Below are positions 9,601 to 21,679 of a stretch of DNA of 64,000 nucleotides, in pieces. A program made the translations under genes and the position numbers. This DNA is from Drosophila persimilis (Eukaryota > Arthropoda > Insecta > Diptera > Drosophilidae): assembly GCF_003286085.1 (NCBI RefSeq), contig NW_020825298.1, forward strand, positions 14,446,001 to 14,510,000, in the 5' to 3' direction. The notes under the pieces are model-generated. The model worked only from the letters and a program-made list of their open reading frames with translations. It was not told the DNA's origin and did no database searches. Positions within the stretch are counted from its first letter, which is position 1; every line of letters begins with the position of its first letter.

Positions 9601-12600
9601 TCTCTCTCTCTCTCTCTCTCTCTAATGCTTAAAAGATAACCAAACCACTAAGCTCTTCCCTCTCTCTCTCTCCTTACTGCCACTGCCACTGCCACTGTGC
9701 ACTGTGTCGCTCGTGTCTGCATTATGAGCTCATTAATTATTCATAAATATTGCTTTACGCAATTAGTTAATTCCAGGATTGATTGATTTACTTTTGTCTG
9801 AATATGTATTAGCTTTGCCCCCTCCTCCTTCTCCTCCTTTGATATGTGCATCTCTCTGTCTCTTTTGCATTTGTCTCCTCCACTCCACTCCTCTCCACTC
9901 CACTCTACTCTACTGTTCTGTTCTGTCGTGCCAAGGCAAATAGTTTCCACACATCTAACGACAAAATGCCATAAATGCTTTTCTATTTGCATTTCACTCA
10001 ACTGCAAACGGGGGGTGGGGGGTTTCCCCCCATTATACACGACGAGGGGCAGTTGTATTTGCGCTGAGGCAGTATTTAGGGATGCGAATAGTCGGTGGGT
10101 AGGGTAGAAATGTGCACTAATGTGCCATACATGGAATTGTCTTGACCGCATGGAGGACTTCGAGGGGAATACTCGTACCTATAGGAAAGTATCGATTGAG
10201 TTCAGTTGGGAATCCACTCGAATTCGTGTTCCTTTTTAATTGTTAATGATATTTGGTTGATAGCAATCCAATGATACAAATTCTTATAATTCCACACTCA
10301 ACTTCCTGCCTGATTATCAACGACAAGACCCCGCTCCTATTTAATCGATTATTTGAGCACCTGCAACTGCAATCCCCATCGAGGTGGTCTCCCTCCATTT
10401 GTCTCCGTGTTTTTGGGGTAGCAGCTGAAATTTGCAGTCAACATAAATCGCTGGCCAAGGTTGAGGTTTTGGCCAGCCAAATGCCGCAGCTCTCCGTCTT
10501 AGGGGCTCAATACAGACAGACGGACGGACCCGGCTTAAATGCAAATTAATTAGAGCCGAGCCGACCAATAATGCGGATGGGGACAGGTAGGCGTTAAAAT
10601 TTGAATGCTATATGGAATGGATTTTTAAACAGCAATCTACTCGAATTCGCATTCGCATTCGTGTTCGTGTTCGTAGTAGCTATCAAGACTCAATCGAGCG
10701 TTCCTGAAAGTGGGCTCAAGTGCATGGCAGCGAATGGTTGCTAGGGGTGCGGGGTTGTTGGGGGTGCGGTGGGGATCAGGTCTGCCTATGGTTGATGGGT
10801 TATTACGGTCGGACAATGCGTAAGCCTCAATTAAGCTGCAACAATTAGTGTAGAGGCTTATTACGAGCAGCTTTGTTCCTCCGTGTGTGCACTCCCTCGT
10901 TTTGGGTGTGTGTGTGTGTGTGCGTGTGTGTGTGTGTGTGCGGTGGGGCATTATGTTTATTTCGATGATTGAGGGACTGCAATTGAAAGGGGGAGTGGGG
11001 GGTGGGGTGTTTGTGTATTCTATTAAGGGGTAATATGTTTGGTTACAGACAGTTTAAAACCATCATTGATGAACTCGAATTGGAGCTAAGACCTCTGCCT
11101 GCGTCCTGCCTGGGATTGGGGAAGTGATTAGGGGAGCCATTTGGGGAGGGGGGTTAAATGGCCAATTTCAATGCTTTTAAGCTCCCTTCTTCTCTATCTT
11201 CCCTTCCTGTTACCCGACCCTTTGCCACTCCCAGTGTATTCCTTCATTAAAATCCCTTCCGAATTCGAGGCCTTTTTTTGTGTGCTTGTGTACTCTCAAT
11301 TTACCAGAAATTACCTCGAATTTCCCATCTGGTGTGCCTGGTGTAGCTCGTGTACCTCCTGTACCTTCTGTACAGAGCTTCAAAACTTTAAGTCCCTTTC
11401 ATCCTCTTGCTCTGAGGGCGGCTCTCTGGCTACGGCCCAGGGACTCCCTGTGTCCAGTGAGCTCTCTTCCACTTGTAAGCTAATACCTTTTGGCCAACTT
11501 CAACTTTGGCCGTGCAACTTCAGTTGTTGCCACTTCCACATCAGCCAAACCGAACCGAACGCAACGCAACGCAAAGGCAAAGGCAAAGGCAAACAAACAG
11601 ATCTCCTGCTCGGGCTCCTCCTGCTGCTGCTCCTGCCCTTGGTCCTCCTTGAGCATCACAGGAGGACTTTGTGTCATTTCGCCTGTTCTCCTCCTTTGGA
11701 TTCTCTTTTTTCTGGATGCTGTTGCTCCTGCTGTTCTTTCTCCTGTTCATCCTGCTGTTCCTGATGCTCCTGCTGCTCCTGTACTGTTAGCATATTTTAT
11801 GCAATGACAATGGCTTTGGCCTCGCCACTGTTGGTAGTTTATAAATCATTTGAGATAAGCTGCTGCACAACGTGCAACACCTGATGCCTTTTTGAAAGGA
11901 TGCCGCCGACCCCATGCCACGCCCCACGCCACATGCCCCATGCCCCATACCTCGGCCGCCACCACCACCTGCTCTGCCATTGTGGAGAAGACTCTTGTAC
12001 AACGTTAAAAATTTGCAGACAACGACTAAATGGGCACAAAAAACAGAGGCAGCCACCGCCAGTGGAGAGTGCGGGGGGTGCGGAGGGTACGGCGTTGGTG
12101 GAACAGAACATAACAAAATTGAAAATAAAAACGAATAGCAAAAAATTGGCAAATGGCAAAAGGGAATAACAAGGAAGAGAAACAAAAAAAAAAGCTAGGA
12201 ACATGAGGAAGAGGAAATACCCTTTCTACTGTGGGAGACTAAAGAATACTAAATATATTATAATATGTATTTGTACTTGATTTAAGATTGTATACCTTGA
12301 ATTCTTCCTCCATTTAATAGCCTGGAACAAAAGAAAAAATATAAGTAGGAAATACAAATAAACTAAATGATTTATAAGCTATAAATTATTCTGGACGAGA
12401 CAAAAATTAGGTGGTAGGGTAGGTCTGGATGAACAGAAGACTTCCTCATATTTAGAGTATGCCATATACATTTTTTTTAAATTTAAATCCCCCGGCTTCT
12501 GCCGCGCGGATATCCGAACAATTATGGATTGAAAAAAGACCTTTCACAGGATTTTCAATTCGTGTCGATAGAGTGGAATATATAAAAGAGTCTTCGCATA

Positions 12601-14896
12601 CAAGTATGCAACAAATCTATCCTCAAAATCAACCATACCTCGACTCCCTACAACGCTCTCTGGCTCTACCTCCATTCGGCAGGACAACATCAGGCAGGCG
12701 GCGGCAACAAAATTGTTTGCGGTGCGGCGTGGAGTAAAAATATGAAAATGTAAATAGCATAAAATGAAAACCTGCAATGGCAGCACTTTTGCAACACTTT
12801 GAGGCATGGTGAGCACCGCACCGCGCCCCATCACCCAAGGCAGGCACCAGGGAATGTGGGTGTGTGGGATGTCGATGTTGATGCCGATGCCGATGTCGAT
12901 GTCGGTGGTTGGTGCCATCCCCGGGATGGGACTCCTTCGCTGTGACTGACGCTGAGTGCAAGCTGTTTAGCTTTCATGTGACAAAGTAAATTTCAATATA
13001 TTGAAATTGTTATTTAAGTAGAGTGCACGTGGATCCCACCCACACCCACACCCACCCAGTGATGGAGGTGTGGAGTGGAGTGGAATGGAGTGGGGGTGTC
13101 CCTCGATTTTGTTGTCTCTGCATTTATGGGCGGCAACTGCCAGCTGCTGTCAGAAGGCCCCCCTCGAGAGCCCCCTCCCGCCTTCGCTTCTTGTAAATAG
13201 TGTCATAAATAAATTGCCGTGATTTGTGTGCCAGTCACCAGAAAGAGAGAGGGAGAGAGAGGGACACAGAGGGAGAAGCCCATAGAGATAAAAGTGGAGA
13301 GAGAAAAAATAAAACAACAATATCATGCTAACAAATTGCATTTTAAAATGCAACCCAAGCGATTTGCTAACAAAAGTACAAAAGTACAGTTGCCGCCGCA
13401 TCGTTGCAAAACAAAACCAATATGGCTGCCCGCACAGCTGACGGACAGAAAGAGATAGACGCATGTAGAGTGCCAGGGAGAGAGAGGGAGAAGCAGAGGC
13501 AGAGGGAGAGAGCAGCTGCTGTCGGTTCAGAGTTTTTGGTATACGATTTAATTACAAATAAAGTAATTTTTAATTGAATAACCGCCAAAGTTGATGGAAA
13601 AACGTTCCGGTACCAACTGAAAATGCACACCCACACATAGGCATGCCAATGGCACAGACACTCACACACACACGCACACGCACACATAGATGGATTGGTA
13701 GGAAGGCAGAGGCTTAAAAACTGATCGATTTTCAGTTTCGGTTTGATGGAAAACAGCGTGAAAAATGCGCATCAGCCTTGGCCCGTCTCGTTCTGGCAAG
13801 CCCTCTACCGCCCGTCCCCCTTTCACCGTTAACTTCATTCTCGCCATGCAACATGTGCAACATTTGTTGTGTGTGAGAGTGTGTGAATGGCATTTCCATC
13901 TGGGCATCTGTAGTGCGTGTACGTGTGTGTGTGTGTGTGTGCTTTTGGTGTGGACATTAATTTTGCCACTTTTCTGCCCTTTGCATACGCAGTGCAGTGG
14001 TTTGCTGTCCATCTGGGTCCATCTTGACCCACACAGAGGATGGATGCCCTACAAGCAAACATGTAGGGGGTGTATCTGGTAGTCAAAGGATCCTTCGCTG
14101 CAAATATCTGCTCAAGGGCAGGATCAGCAAAGCTCTGCCCAAAAAGATCTACGATCAATGAGAACTTTTGAACAATCTTTTGTATCTATGGATACTCGTG
14201 AGCACCCGTAGCTTTCCTGATTTGCTACACTCTTCTTACACTCCTGGAATCCTCCTCCATCTTTTCATTTCGCTCTCAGCCTCAAGAGCATTCAATTATT
14301 CACTTGATCCCATTCACTATCTCTGCCACTGCCATTCCCACTCTCTTTCTCCTTCTTCCTGCCGCTTCCTGGTTTTTTACAATTTACAGTAGCTTCTTTT
14401 TCGCTGCGCTTATTTGCAATTGCATCATCGATTTAATTGCAAATTAATTGCTTCATCATTGGCGAGCGCATGGTCGTCATTCAGACCAGACACTCCACTG
14501 GCATGGCCTCAATATGCTCCGCCACAAAGCCCCTCATCCCCATGACCATGTCCACTCGCATCCCAGTCCTTGCCACAGCCAACCACCGAGCAGGCAACCA
14601 ACCGACAAACCCCATTTGACTGAATCCCGGGTCCAAGTCATCAAGCGAATTGCGGGGCAGCTGGCGTTTATTTTTACATTTCGCGCCGGGCGCTGCATTA
14701 CTTTGTAATTATTGTGGCAAATGGTTTGTTTGCATATTGATTACAGCTGCAAAAAGCCAATCGTTGGTCAGTCGGCCTCTGCCTCTGGCTCTGGCTCTGC
14801 CTCCTCCTCCACCGCCTTCTACGGCTGCAGCTCTTCCTGTCGTTTGAGGCCTACTGCTGCCATCGCCTCTTCGCGTCCTTCAGCTGCTGCCGCTCG
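3662..14896. other. Gene-poor region of about 11 kb with dense simple repeats
   Basis: I see no supported exon here. Open frames are short, low in complexity or biased by pyrimidine-rich strands. The stretch holds many CT and CA/GT tracts (for example 9601-9623, 10906-10940, 13923-13941), a 6050-6074 CTC run, an AGCAC/AGCTC array at 5249-5297, and T- and A-runs. A pyrimidine tract plus CAG at about 5070-5100 followed by GTAGGA near 5166 could bracket a small exon, but the enclosed reading is not recognisable. The sequence may be intergenic or an intron of a gene with unseen exons. TTTATT at 14667-14672 is a candidate minus-strand poly(A) signal for the Kish-like gene. Confidence 0.5.
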
Positions 14897-15249
14897 TCAG
14901 TTGCCCATGAGCACGACAAAGGCCTGCACGATACAGGCCGCTGCCACATAGGGGCTGAGACGCTCTCCAATCCTTGCCATCTTCCAGAAGACTCCCTTCC
15001 ATCTAAGTAGCGGAAGCAAACTGATTGCCGTTCACAGATTTAACGCAAAGTGGAGGCGGAGGAAGACTTACCCTGTCCGATGAGTATCGAGTAGCTGCGG
15101 CACCACGGAGCGCACAAAGGCACAGGTGCAGATGAGTAACAGCAGCACAGACAACATTCCAGAAAAGTGAAAAATAGCCGACTTGCAGAGGGGAAATACG
15201 ATTTATTTCAGTCCGAGATTGAAGGCACTCAGATTCATCTACTCACCAT
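14897..15249 (-). CDS. Kish/TMEM167-like small Golgi membrane protein, three coding exons
   Basis: Kish (TMEM167) is a tiny two-pass protein of the early Golgi needed for constitutive secretion. Coding exons on the minus strand are 15249-15247 (ATG only), 15181-15072 and 15002-14897, with introns of 65 and 69 nt starting GTGAGT and GTAAGT. The product is 72 residues, the exact family length. It begins MSAIFHF, then has the first membrane segment with the hallmark LLLLICTCA, then the [16 protein letters not shown] loop and a second membrane segment ending VLMGN. Compared with my memory of fly Kish ([31 protein letters not shown]), it differs at many positions, so it is either a divergent paralogue of kish or the lineage's own orthologue. 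The introns argue against retrocopying. Placing the entire first coding exon in a single ATG explains why no long open frame shows. Confidence 0.85.
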
Positions 15250-15481
15250 TCTTTTTGATATATATTTCGGGATAATATTGTGTAAATTGTTGACAAGTCA
15301 GGCCAAATCGATGTCAAAGCATTAGTGTTGCACAACGATTGTGCGACCAGTGTCGTAAAGGACTGTTTTCATCGATAACATGTGCTTAGCCGATCGGAAA
15401 ACTCTGCAAATATTCAGAGCCAGTTATGCTTTCAAAACTGTTAGGGCTCCAAGTTGGGGTTAACTTTTTGTTACATTTCAG
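15250..15481. promoter_or_regulatory. Possible shared promoter region with DRE-like ATCGATA
   Basis: The region lies between the Kish-like start (minus) and the candidate plus-strand exon. It has ATCGATA near 15370-15376 and another ATCGAT near 15308, resembling the core of the fly DRE element (TATCGATA) found in housekeeping promoters. A pyrimidine tract and CAG at 15469-15481 form a plausible plus-strand 3' splice site. No TATA box is evident. Confidence 0.35.
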
Positions 15482-15615
15482 TGCGCATAGCCCTCACAAT
15501 GATTGACTGCCAGAAGTTTCTCCTGCCGCAAAACTTCGCTCTGCTCCTCCTGGGGCTCCTCTTTTTCTCCTCAAATGAAATTAGACGAAATTGCCTGGCG
15601 AACACAGTGGCAAAT
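15482..15615 (+). CDS. Candidate first coding exon with signal peptide (unrecognised gene)
   Basis: After a strong 3' splice site (TTTTTGTTACATTTCAG, ending 15481), a short leader and ATG at 15499 open a frame of 39 codons to a possible donor GTACGT at 15616. The peptide has MIDCQKF, a hydrophobic core (ALLLLGLLFFSS) and then polar residues, as in a signal peptide. No downstream partner exon was found, and no family is recognisable. It may be the start of a plus-strand secreted or membrane protein gene with a long following intron, or chance. Reading through the donor ends at a stop at 15670-15672. Confidence 0.33.
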
Positions 15616-17553
15616 GTACGTGTAATGGAATTTGCTGCGCCAATTGCATTGAGCAAGCCAGCAGCCAAGTAGCCAGCCGCCGACTGACGAGTGACGACTG
15701 CCGGCTGCCGCAACAAAGGGAGCCGCCGAGGCGAGCCCTTGTCCTGCAGGCCTGCAGGACACAGACAGGGCCTCCGACCAGGGTGGAGAGTGCAGAAAAA
15801 ACTTGCGGTTGATGCATTTTTATGAAATGAAGCGCAAAGTGGACGTGGCTGAGACTCCCCGCACCCATCATCGCTTCCAGTTTGTGGCACTTTTTCTCCG
15901 GTTCTACTACCCGTAGATATATGCGGGCGGGTGCAAGAAAACATAATAATATATACTGGAAAAAATGACAAAAATGACAAAAGACATGTTAAAAGCACAC
16001 AAAAAAAGAGAGCGCACTGAAAGTGGCAACAGAGAGACGCCGCCGACGCCGACTGTCAGCCAGGCCAAAAGTAGACAACGGCACTTTTTGATAGGCCGGG
16101 AGGGAGGTGGTTTGGCTGGTTGTGGGGCGGTGTTCCTGTTAGGAAGATTTACTTGACGATAGAAACCACACACACACAAAACAAAAAGGAGAAGTAGAAG
16201 GAAAGGCGTGCAAAGTGCCGACGAACTAAAAAATATTTGCACAACAATGGAATAAGGAAAGAAGAGAAAAGGATACTTAAGCAGCAAAATGGTGCCTGAG
16301 GGTCGACTAAGGAATGCCCATTCTTGGGGAAGTCTGTTTTGGAAGAAAGAACACGTTAACGATGGCACTCAAACAGGACATAATAAGGACATGTATCTGG
16401 TTATGTATCTATTACGAGTAAATGAGTATTTTCCGTGAAGTTTGAAGTGATATTAATTTATGAAGCTGGTTTATATTTGCACTCCTTAGAGTTAAAGTAA
16501 AAAGCCCACGTATTTCATAGACCTTAGGCTTTAGGCACACACATAAAACATATAATATTTGTTCTAAGAGCAGTTTGGTTTAAAACTATGGCAATCCCGA
16601 TTTCTCCAAAGGAATGTCCCGAAACTGGAGAATACTTCACTCCGCTCCTTCCAGCCGGTACTCCCTCTGCATACCCTGCAGATGCACACATAAATTGCGA
16701 GCAGGAGAATAACTCCAGCAATTGGGTACCGGGGCAGAGGGTAAAAATGGGTTAGCTTCTCTCCGGCTCGCCTCGGTCTGTTCTGGTTTGGGTTGTAAAA
16801 TGTAAGTAGCTATAAAATATGAATATAATAGAGCACATCACATCATCGGGTGCCCGCGGCGAAACGGTTGAAGAGAGTCTGGGTGTGGGTGTGGGTGTGG
16901 GACCTGGCTGGATGGCTGCCTGGCTGGATGGATGGGATAGTTGATTAAATCTGCGCAGTGATCGAAGTGACATGCACATGAGGCACTCGAGGCGCTCCCT
17001 GCATAATGTTGCACGCTTTCGGGGGTTAGAGTTCCCTCAACCCCCCAACCCCCCTCTACCACTCTTTTGTGACAATGAAGTTCAAGTTGGTGGATGGTGC
17101 TCTCCTTTTATTATATATTTTTTATGGGGGAGCGTGTGAAAAACTTCCGCTAGTGAATGAATAATCTGAATGGGGGCTTATGAGAGGGTGTTAAGGTTGA
17201 TAAAAAGCTTGTTAAACTTGCTTGTCTATGGCACGGCAGTTCCTACGATGGGAATGATGATGATGATGATGATGTTGCATGTTGCTGATGGTGGAATATG
17301 AGGTGTGGCATCCTCTCTATCTCTCTCTCCCACTGAGATATCTTCGGAAGGAGTTGAAGTACAGCTGGAGCGGCAGTAAGCAAGAACACTTGATTTTCTG
17401 GTCATTTAAGGAACGTTTCCCCCCTAAAGGGGGTTCTGGTTTCCAGCTCAGCGGTCAATCAATAATCAAACAAACAACAGGAGCAGGAGAGGCCAACGCC
17501 TATATCAACACCTTGACAAGAAAGCAACAAAGGAACCGAACCCATGCCGGATG

Positions 17554-17613
17554 GGGCAAGGGACAAGGGACCAGGGGCCAGGGACCAGGGACCAGGGACC
17601 CGGTACCAGGGCC
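17554..17613. repeat. 7-bp GGGACCA minisatellite
   Basis: About eight imperfect tandem copies of GGGACCA/GGGACAA/GGGGCCA, a G-rich run in non-coding DNA. Confidence 0.8.
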
Positions 17614-20600
17614 CTGATGAGCGACAACGTCTGGTAGTGGTAAATGTTATGCATTATATAGTAACTATATACGTAGCTACGTGTATATGCGATGTGGACG
17701 GGGGCAAACATTAACGCCATCGAGCAGTGGAGCGTGGTGCATGGCCACCAGGAAGTGGCAGTTGGGGGCATCGTCTGCATCCATGTCTACGTCCACATGC
17801 ATTCAAGTCAGATCCCAACTCTGGAATCCGCCCGCTCTGCAACTCCCCCCCGTTCGAGTTGAAAGTCAGTCAGCGGAGTGCTCGCGTCAATAAGTTGGAC
17901 ACAAAAGGCGGACGCCTTTTGGTGTATGCAACATAGCTTCCAGGAAGTCGAAGCAGACCAGACCCCCACATGGACGCGCCGACACAAAGGACCGTCCCAG
18001 CCAGTCGCTGGACGAAGGGCGACCGCACGGGGGTAATGGAGAGTGGAGTGGAGAGTGGAGTGGAGAGTATAAGGTGCGGGGGGCCCTTGCAGGGTGCCGT
18101 AAGTGCGGGTGCGGGGGTGGTGTGTGCCCTGAAGAGTGCCAATGACGCGTTGCGGTTTATTACCAATGCCATTGTATACTTTATGGCGTTACCAAAGTAA
18201 ATGGGCGTGGTGCTGGTGCCCAAAGGGGGCTCGACGGAGGGCGGAGGGTCCAAGTATGACATTAAGTGTGCAAATGTGCACCCAGGGGGCAGGCAATGTG
18301 GAGGAACGTGTGTGTGTGTGTGTGTGTGTGTTGACTTTTAACTTAAATAAATTTACTTTGCCGGAGAGCTGCCAAGCGATAGTAGCTCCCGGCACTTAGT
18401 AGGGCCCTGAATAGTGGTCTAAGGGGGGGTCCTGGAGGGGCCGGCACAATTTGATTTAATATGCATCAAAATGTTATGGAAAAATGAATTAGGCGTGTCG
18501 CAGAAAGAATGGTGTGGAAAAGGAATTCTACAAGGGATTGATCGCCATGATTTTTCAATAGTTTCTCAAGCAGGAAAGATCCTCCGAAGAATAGAGAAAC
18601 CCCCTGAATACTCCGACAAATCATGTATCTTTTTCCTCTCTCTCATTTCCCTATTTGATTTCGATTTTCTGTGGAACTTCCTCTCGAGAAAACTCTCGAT
18701 TCACCCTCGCATCAGGGCCAGCCCCCTGGCTTTCGCACATTTTCATGTGCGTGTTAATTTTATTTGCAGTTTTATTTTCATTTTCATTTACGTTTGCGTT
18801 TGCCTCAAATGACCTTTTCTTTTGCTGTTTGCGTTTTCCAGGGGTCTGCCCCCCTGCCCCTCTGCCTCTTTGCCTCTTTGCCTCTTTGCCTCTCTGCCTC
18901 GTGGCTGTTGATGTTTTGTTGGCTCTTTGCAACATTTGTGGCATTTTAGTTGAGTGCATTTTAAGTGCTGGCAGGCCAGGGTCCCAGGAGCAGTCCATGA
19001 ATCGCACTTCTTTATCGTCTTGCGTCTTCGTTCGTTGGTCTCTCAAGGTTATTGGCCCTCCCTCCCCCACCCCCGCCACCCAGAGAGCTGCCCTCCTACA
19101 AACGGGATTTACATTTCTCTAAGTTGGCTTGCAGCTATTTTTTGCTTTTGTTCTTGATTTAAGTAAAGTCTAGACGATATTCGCCGGCGCAAAAATATGC
19201 TTAAATATACCATAAATATTTCAAAATGGAAAACCAGAATGCCAAATCACGCATACGCACCGTGTACGTATCACCGTAAGCCAAAAGGCAGCAAAACGAG
19301 CAGCAAACAGAAGCCAGAGAGCCCTTGTTTGTCTTTGCTCTCGTCGAGGGCGGAGCAAAAATATGAAAATATAATTTAAATATTAAGTCAAAATACCTTG
19401 AAGGTACGCTACGCTGCTCAGTCGGTTGCACTTAATACACAGAGAGGAAGCACGGTGGAGGGTGGAGACAGGGTAGAGAAAACATAAATGAAAAGCCGAC
19501 AGGCGGGGGATCCAAGCTCAAGCTTGTAGGGAGGGTATGCACTTAGGATCTGAGACAGACCTACTGAAAGGAGAGGATGTCAAAGATCTATCTCCAAGCG
19601 AAACCATGTTTTTGGCTCTTTAAAGCGATCCCTGGCTTAAAGAACCCAATTCCTGCACTACACACCCGTATTGTGTGGCAAAGGAGTTGTTATCCGTCCC
19701 ACGGATAGTGTATAACAATGTGGAGATTTCCTTTGGCATGGCTCTTCTCATAATGCTGGTATTATGTTGCTGCGGAATGTTGAAAGGAAAGCGGTTGGGT
19801 GGGCAGTGGGCGGGGGGAGGGGGAGGGGGAGCGGGAGGCTGTTGCACGTTGTCGGCAGACAAATCCCTTTGGGTAATTGTGACACACAAGCCGTCGTGTA
19901 CATTACTCATGCCCATGCCAGCGTCGGCCGGGGACAACAGACAGGACAGGCATAATAAAAGCCAAACAAGAGCGGAGCGGTTGCCGTCTTCAGGTGCTGC
20001 CTCCCATCCGCCCCCTCCCCCTCCCCCATCCACTCTGTAATTGTTAACGAATTTTAATAAAAATCATTTTCATGACGGAAGCTACTGGCAGCAGCAGCGT
20101 CAGCGTCAGCCTGTGAAACTTAATGCTCTGGCAAATGTGTCTCCGAAGACGAGCGGCATCCTCCGGGATGGGCCACAGTTCCTGGTCGTGGTCCTGGTGC
20201 TGCTTCAGATCCTGTTCCATGTTCTCTCTCTCTCTCGCTATCTCTCTCTCTCTTTCCATTCACAGATGCAGCCTGTTGTCAATGCAGGTTTTGAATTACT
20301 CAAAGGAAATGAACAGAAAATGTAACAACAAAAGTACATTTTTCACATATAAATTGCAAAAAAAAAAGAAGAAAAGGAAAATGTAAGGAAACCCAAAACA
20401 AGTCCACAAATTTCTTTTTCTGCCATCGACTTCCACCTCCACTTCCACTGAAATGAAAGACAGTTAATTTGATTTGAAAATTTTCGAATGCTCAGCTGAC
20501 AAAGTAGGCCGTGGAGCCAGAGGATGGTGGGTGGGCCCCGGTGGGTGGGGAGCTAATAAACGCGTTGCCATTGTCGCTTAGGTGACAACACTCTGGTGCT

Positions 20601-21644
20601 GCAAATTGGAGTGCCTGGTGGAGGGAGGGGGAGGGCGTGGAGTGGAGTGGAGGGGAGGTGCTGCTGTGTTGCCTGGAGGGAGACGCGTGTGCCGGGAAGT
20701 CATGTGAAAAGCAGGGAAATTGAATATAAGTTGATATAATGCATACATATATAGATATTTTGGGGGGCGGAAATTGCCCGCAGGCACAGTGGGTGCCGCA
20801 ACTAGAGGTGCGGAAAACTTAAAGGGAAATTGCCGAAATTAGTTAAAGCTAACCACGAAATGCAGAGATTCGAAGCCTCTGGAAAAAGTGTTCGAGCCTT
20901 GAAGTATTTACTTGCTTAAATCTTGGATTGGCACTCCCAAATTTCAGGTAAAGAGACCTTCACAGTTGTCGAATGAAGTTTTCGGCCTAGGCCCACTGTT
21001 AGCCCATTTTGGAATACTTTCCTTGCCGCCTGAAAGTCAGACAACACCAAAACACAATGCAACTTTACGCACACAACACTTCCACTTCAACACGCCAAAA
21101 GCTGCGCCAGAAGGAGGCGACTCCAGAGCGAAGATGGGCTGTAGAGAAGGGAATGAGTGGGGGCAGATGGGACGCTGACGACGGCTGCCTTGTGGCACCT
21201 GTCAAGCGAGACACCAGCCCCAGGAGCGAGTGCCTCAATACAAATAACTGTCTGTATACCTGAAGAGTACTCGCACTCGTACCTTAAAATCCAAGAGCCT
21301 CCAGTGCTTTCACACACCTCCAGAAGCTCAGATCCTCAGACCCTCTGTGCCTCAGTGCCACAGTGCCTCTCGCCTGACAACCGGGACAGAAAAGTACATC
21401 AAATGTACATTAGTGCGGTAGTTAACTTATTCATGTACACAATTTGGTACGCCCACAAGACGACCACGCCTACACGCCTACACTCTCACTCAGGCGGTAC
21501 TCATTTTCGTGTTTTTCCTTTCCTTTCGTTTCGCTTTTTTCCTTTTCTTTCCTTTCATTTCATTTCGTTTCATTTCGTTGTGTCTTTCACAAACACGAGA
21601 AACGCAATTGTCAAATGAAATATAATAAGGGAAGAACGCTGGAA

Positions 21645-21679
21645 GGGGTTGGGGTTGGGGTTGGGGTTGGGGTTGGGGG
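21645..21679. repeat. GGGGTT hexamer array
   Basis: Five perfect GGGGTT units followed by GGGGG give six runs of four or more G. The array has the form of a ciliate telomere repeat and of a G-quadruplex, in non-coding DNA. Confidence 0.9.

Noticed and set aside
11141-11764. 207-codon plus frame
   Set aside because: CTCCTG-type low-complexity DNA and no recognisable domain.
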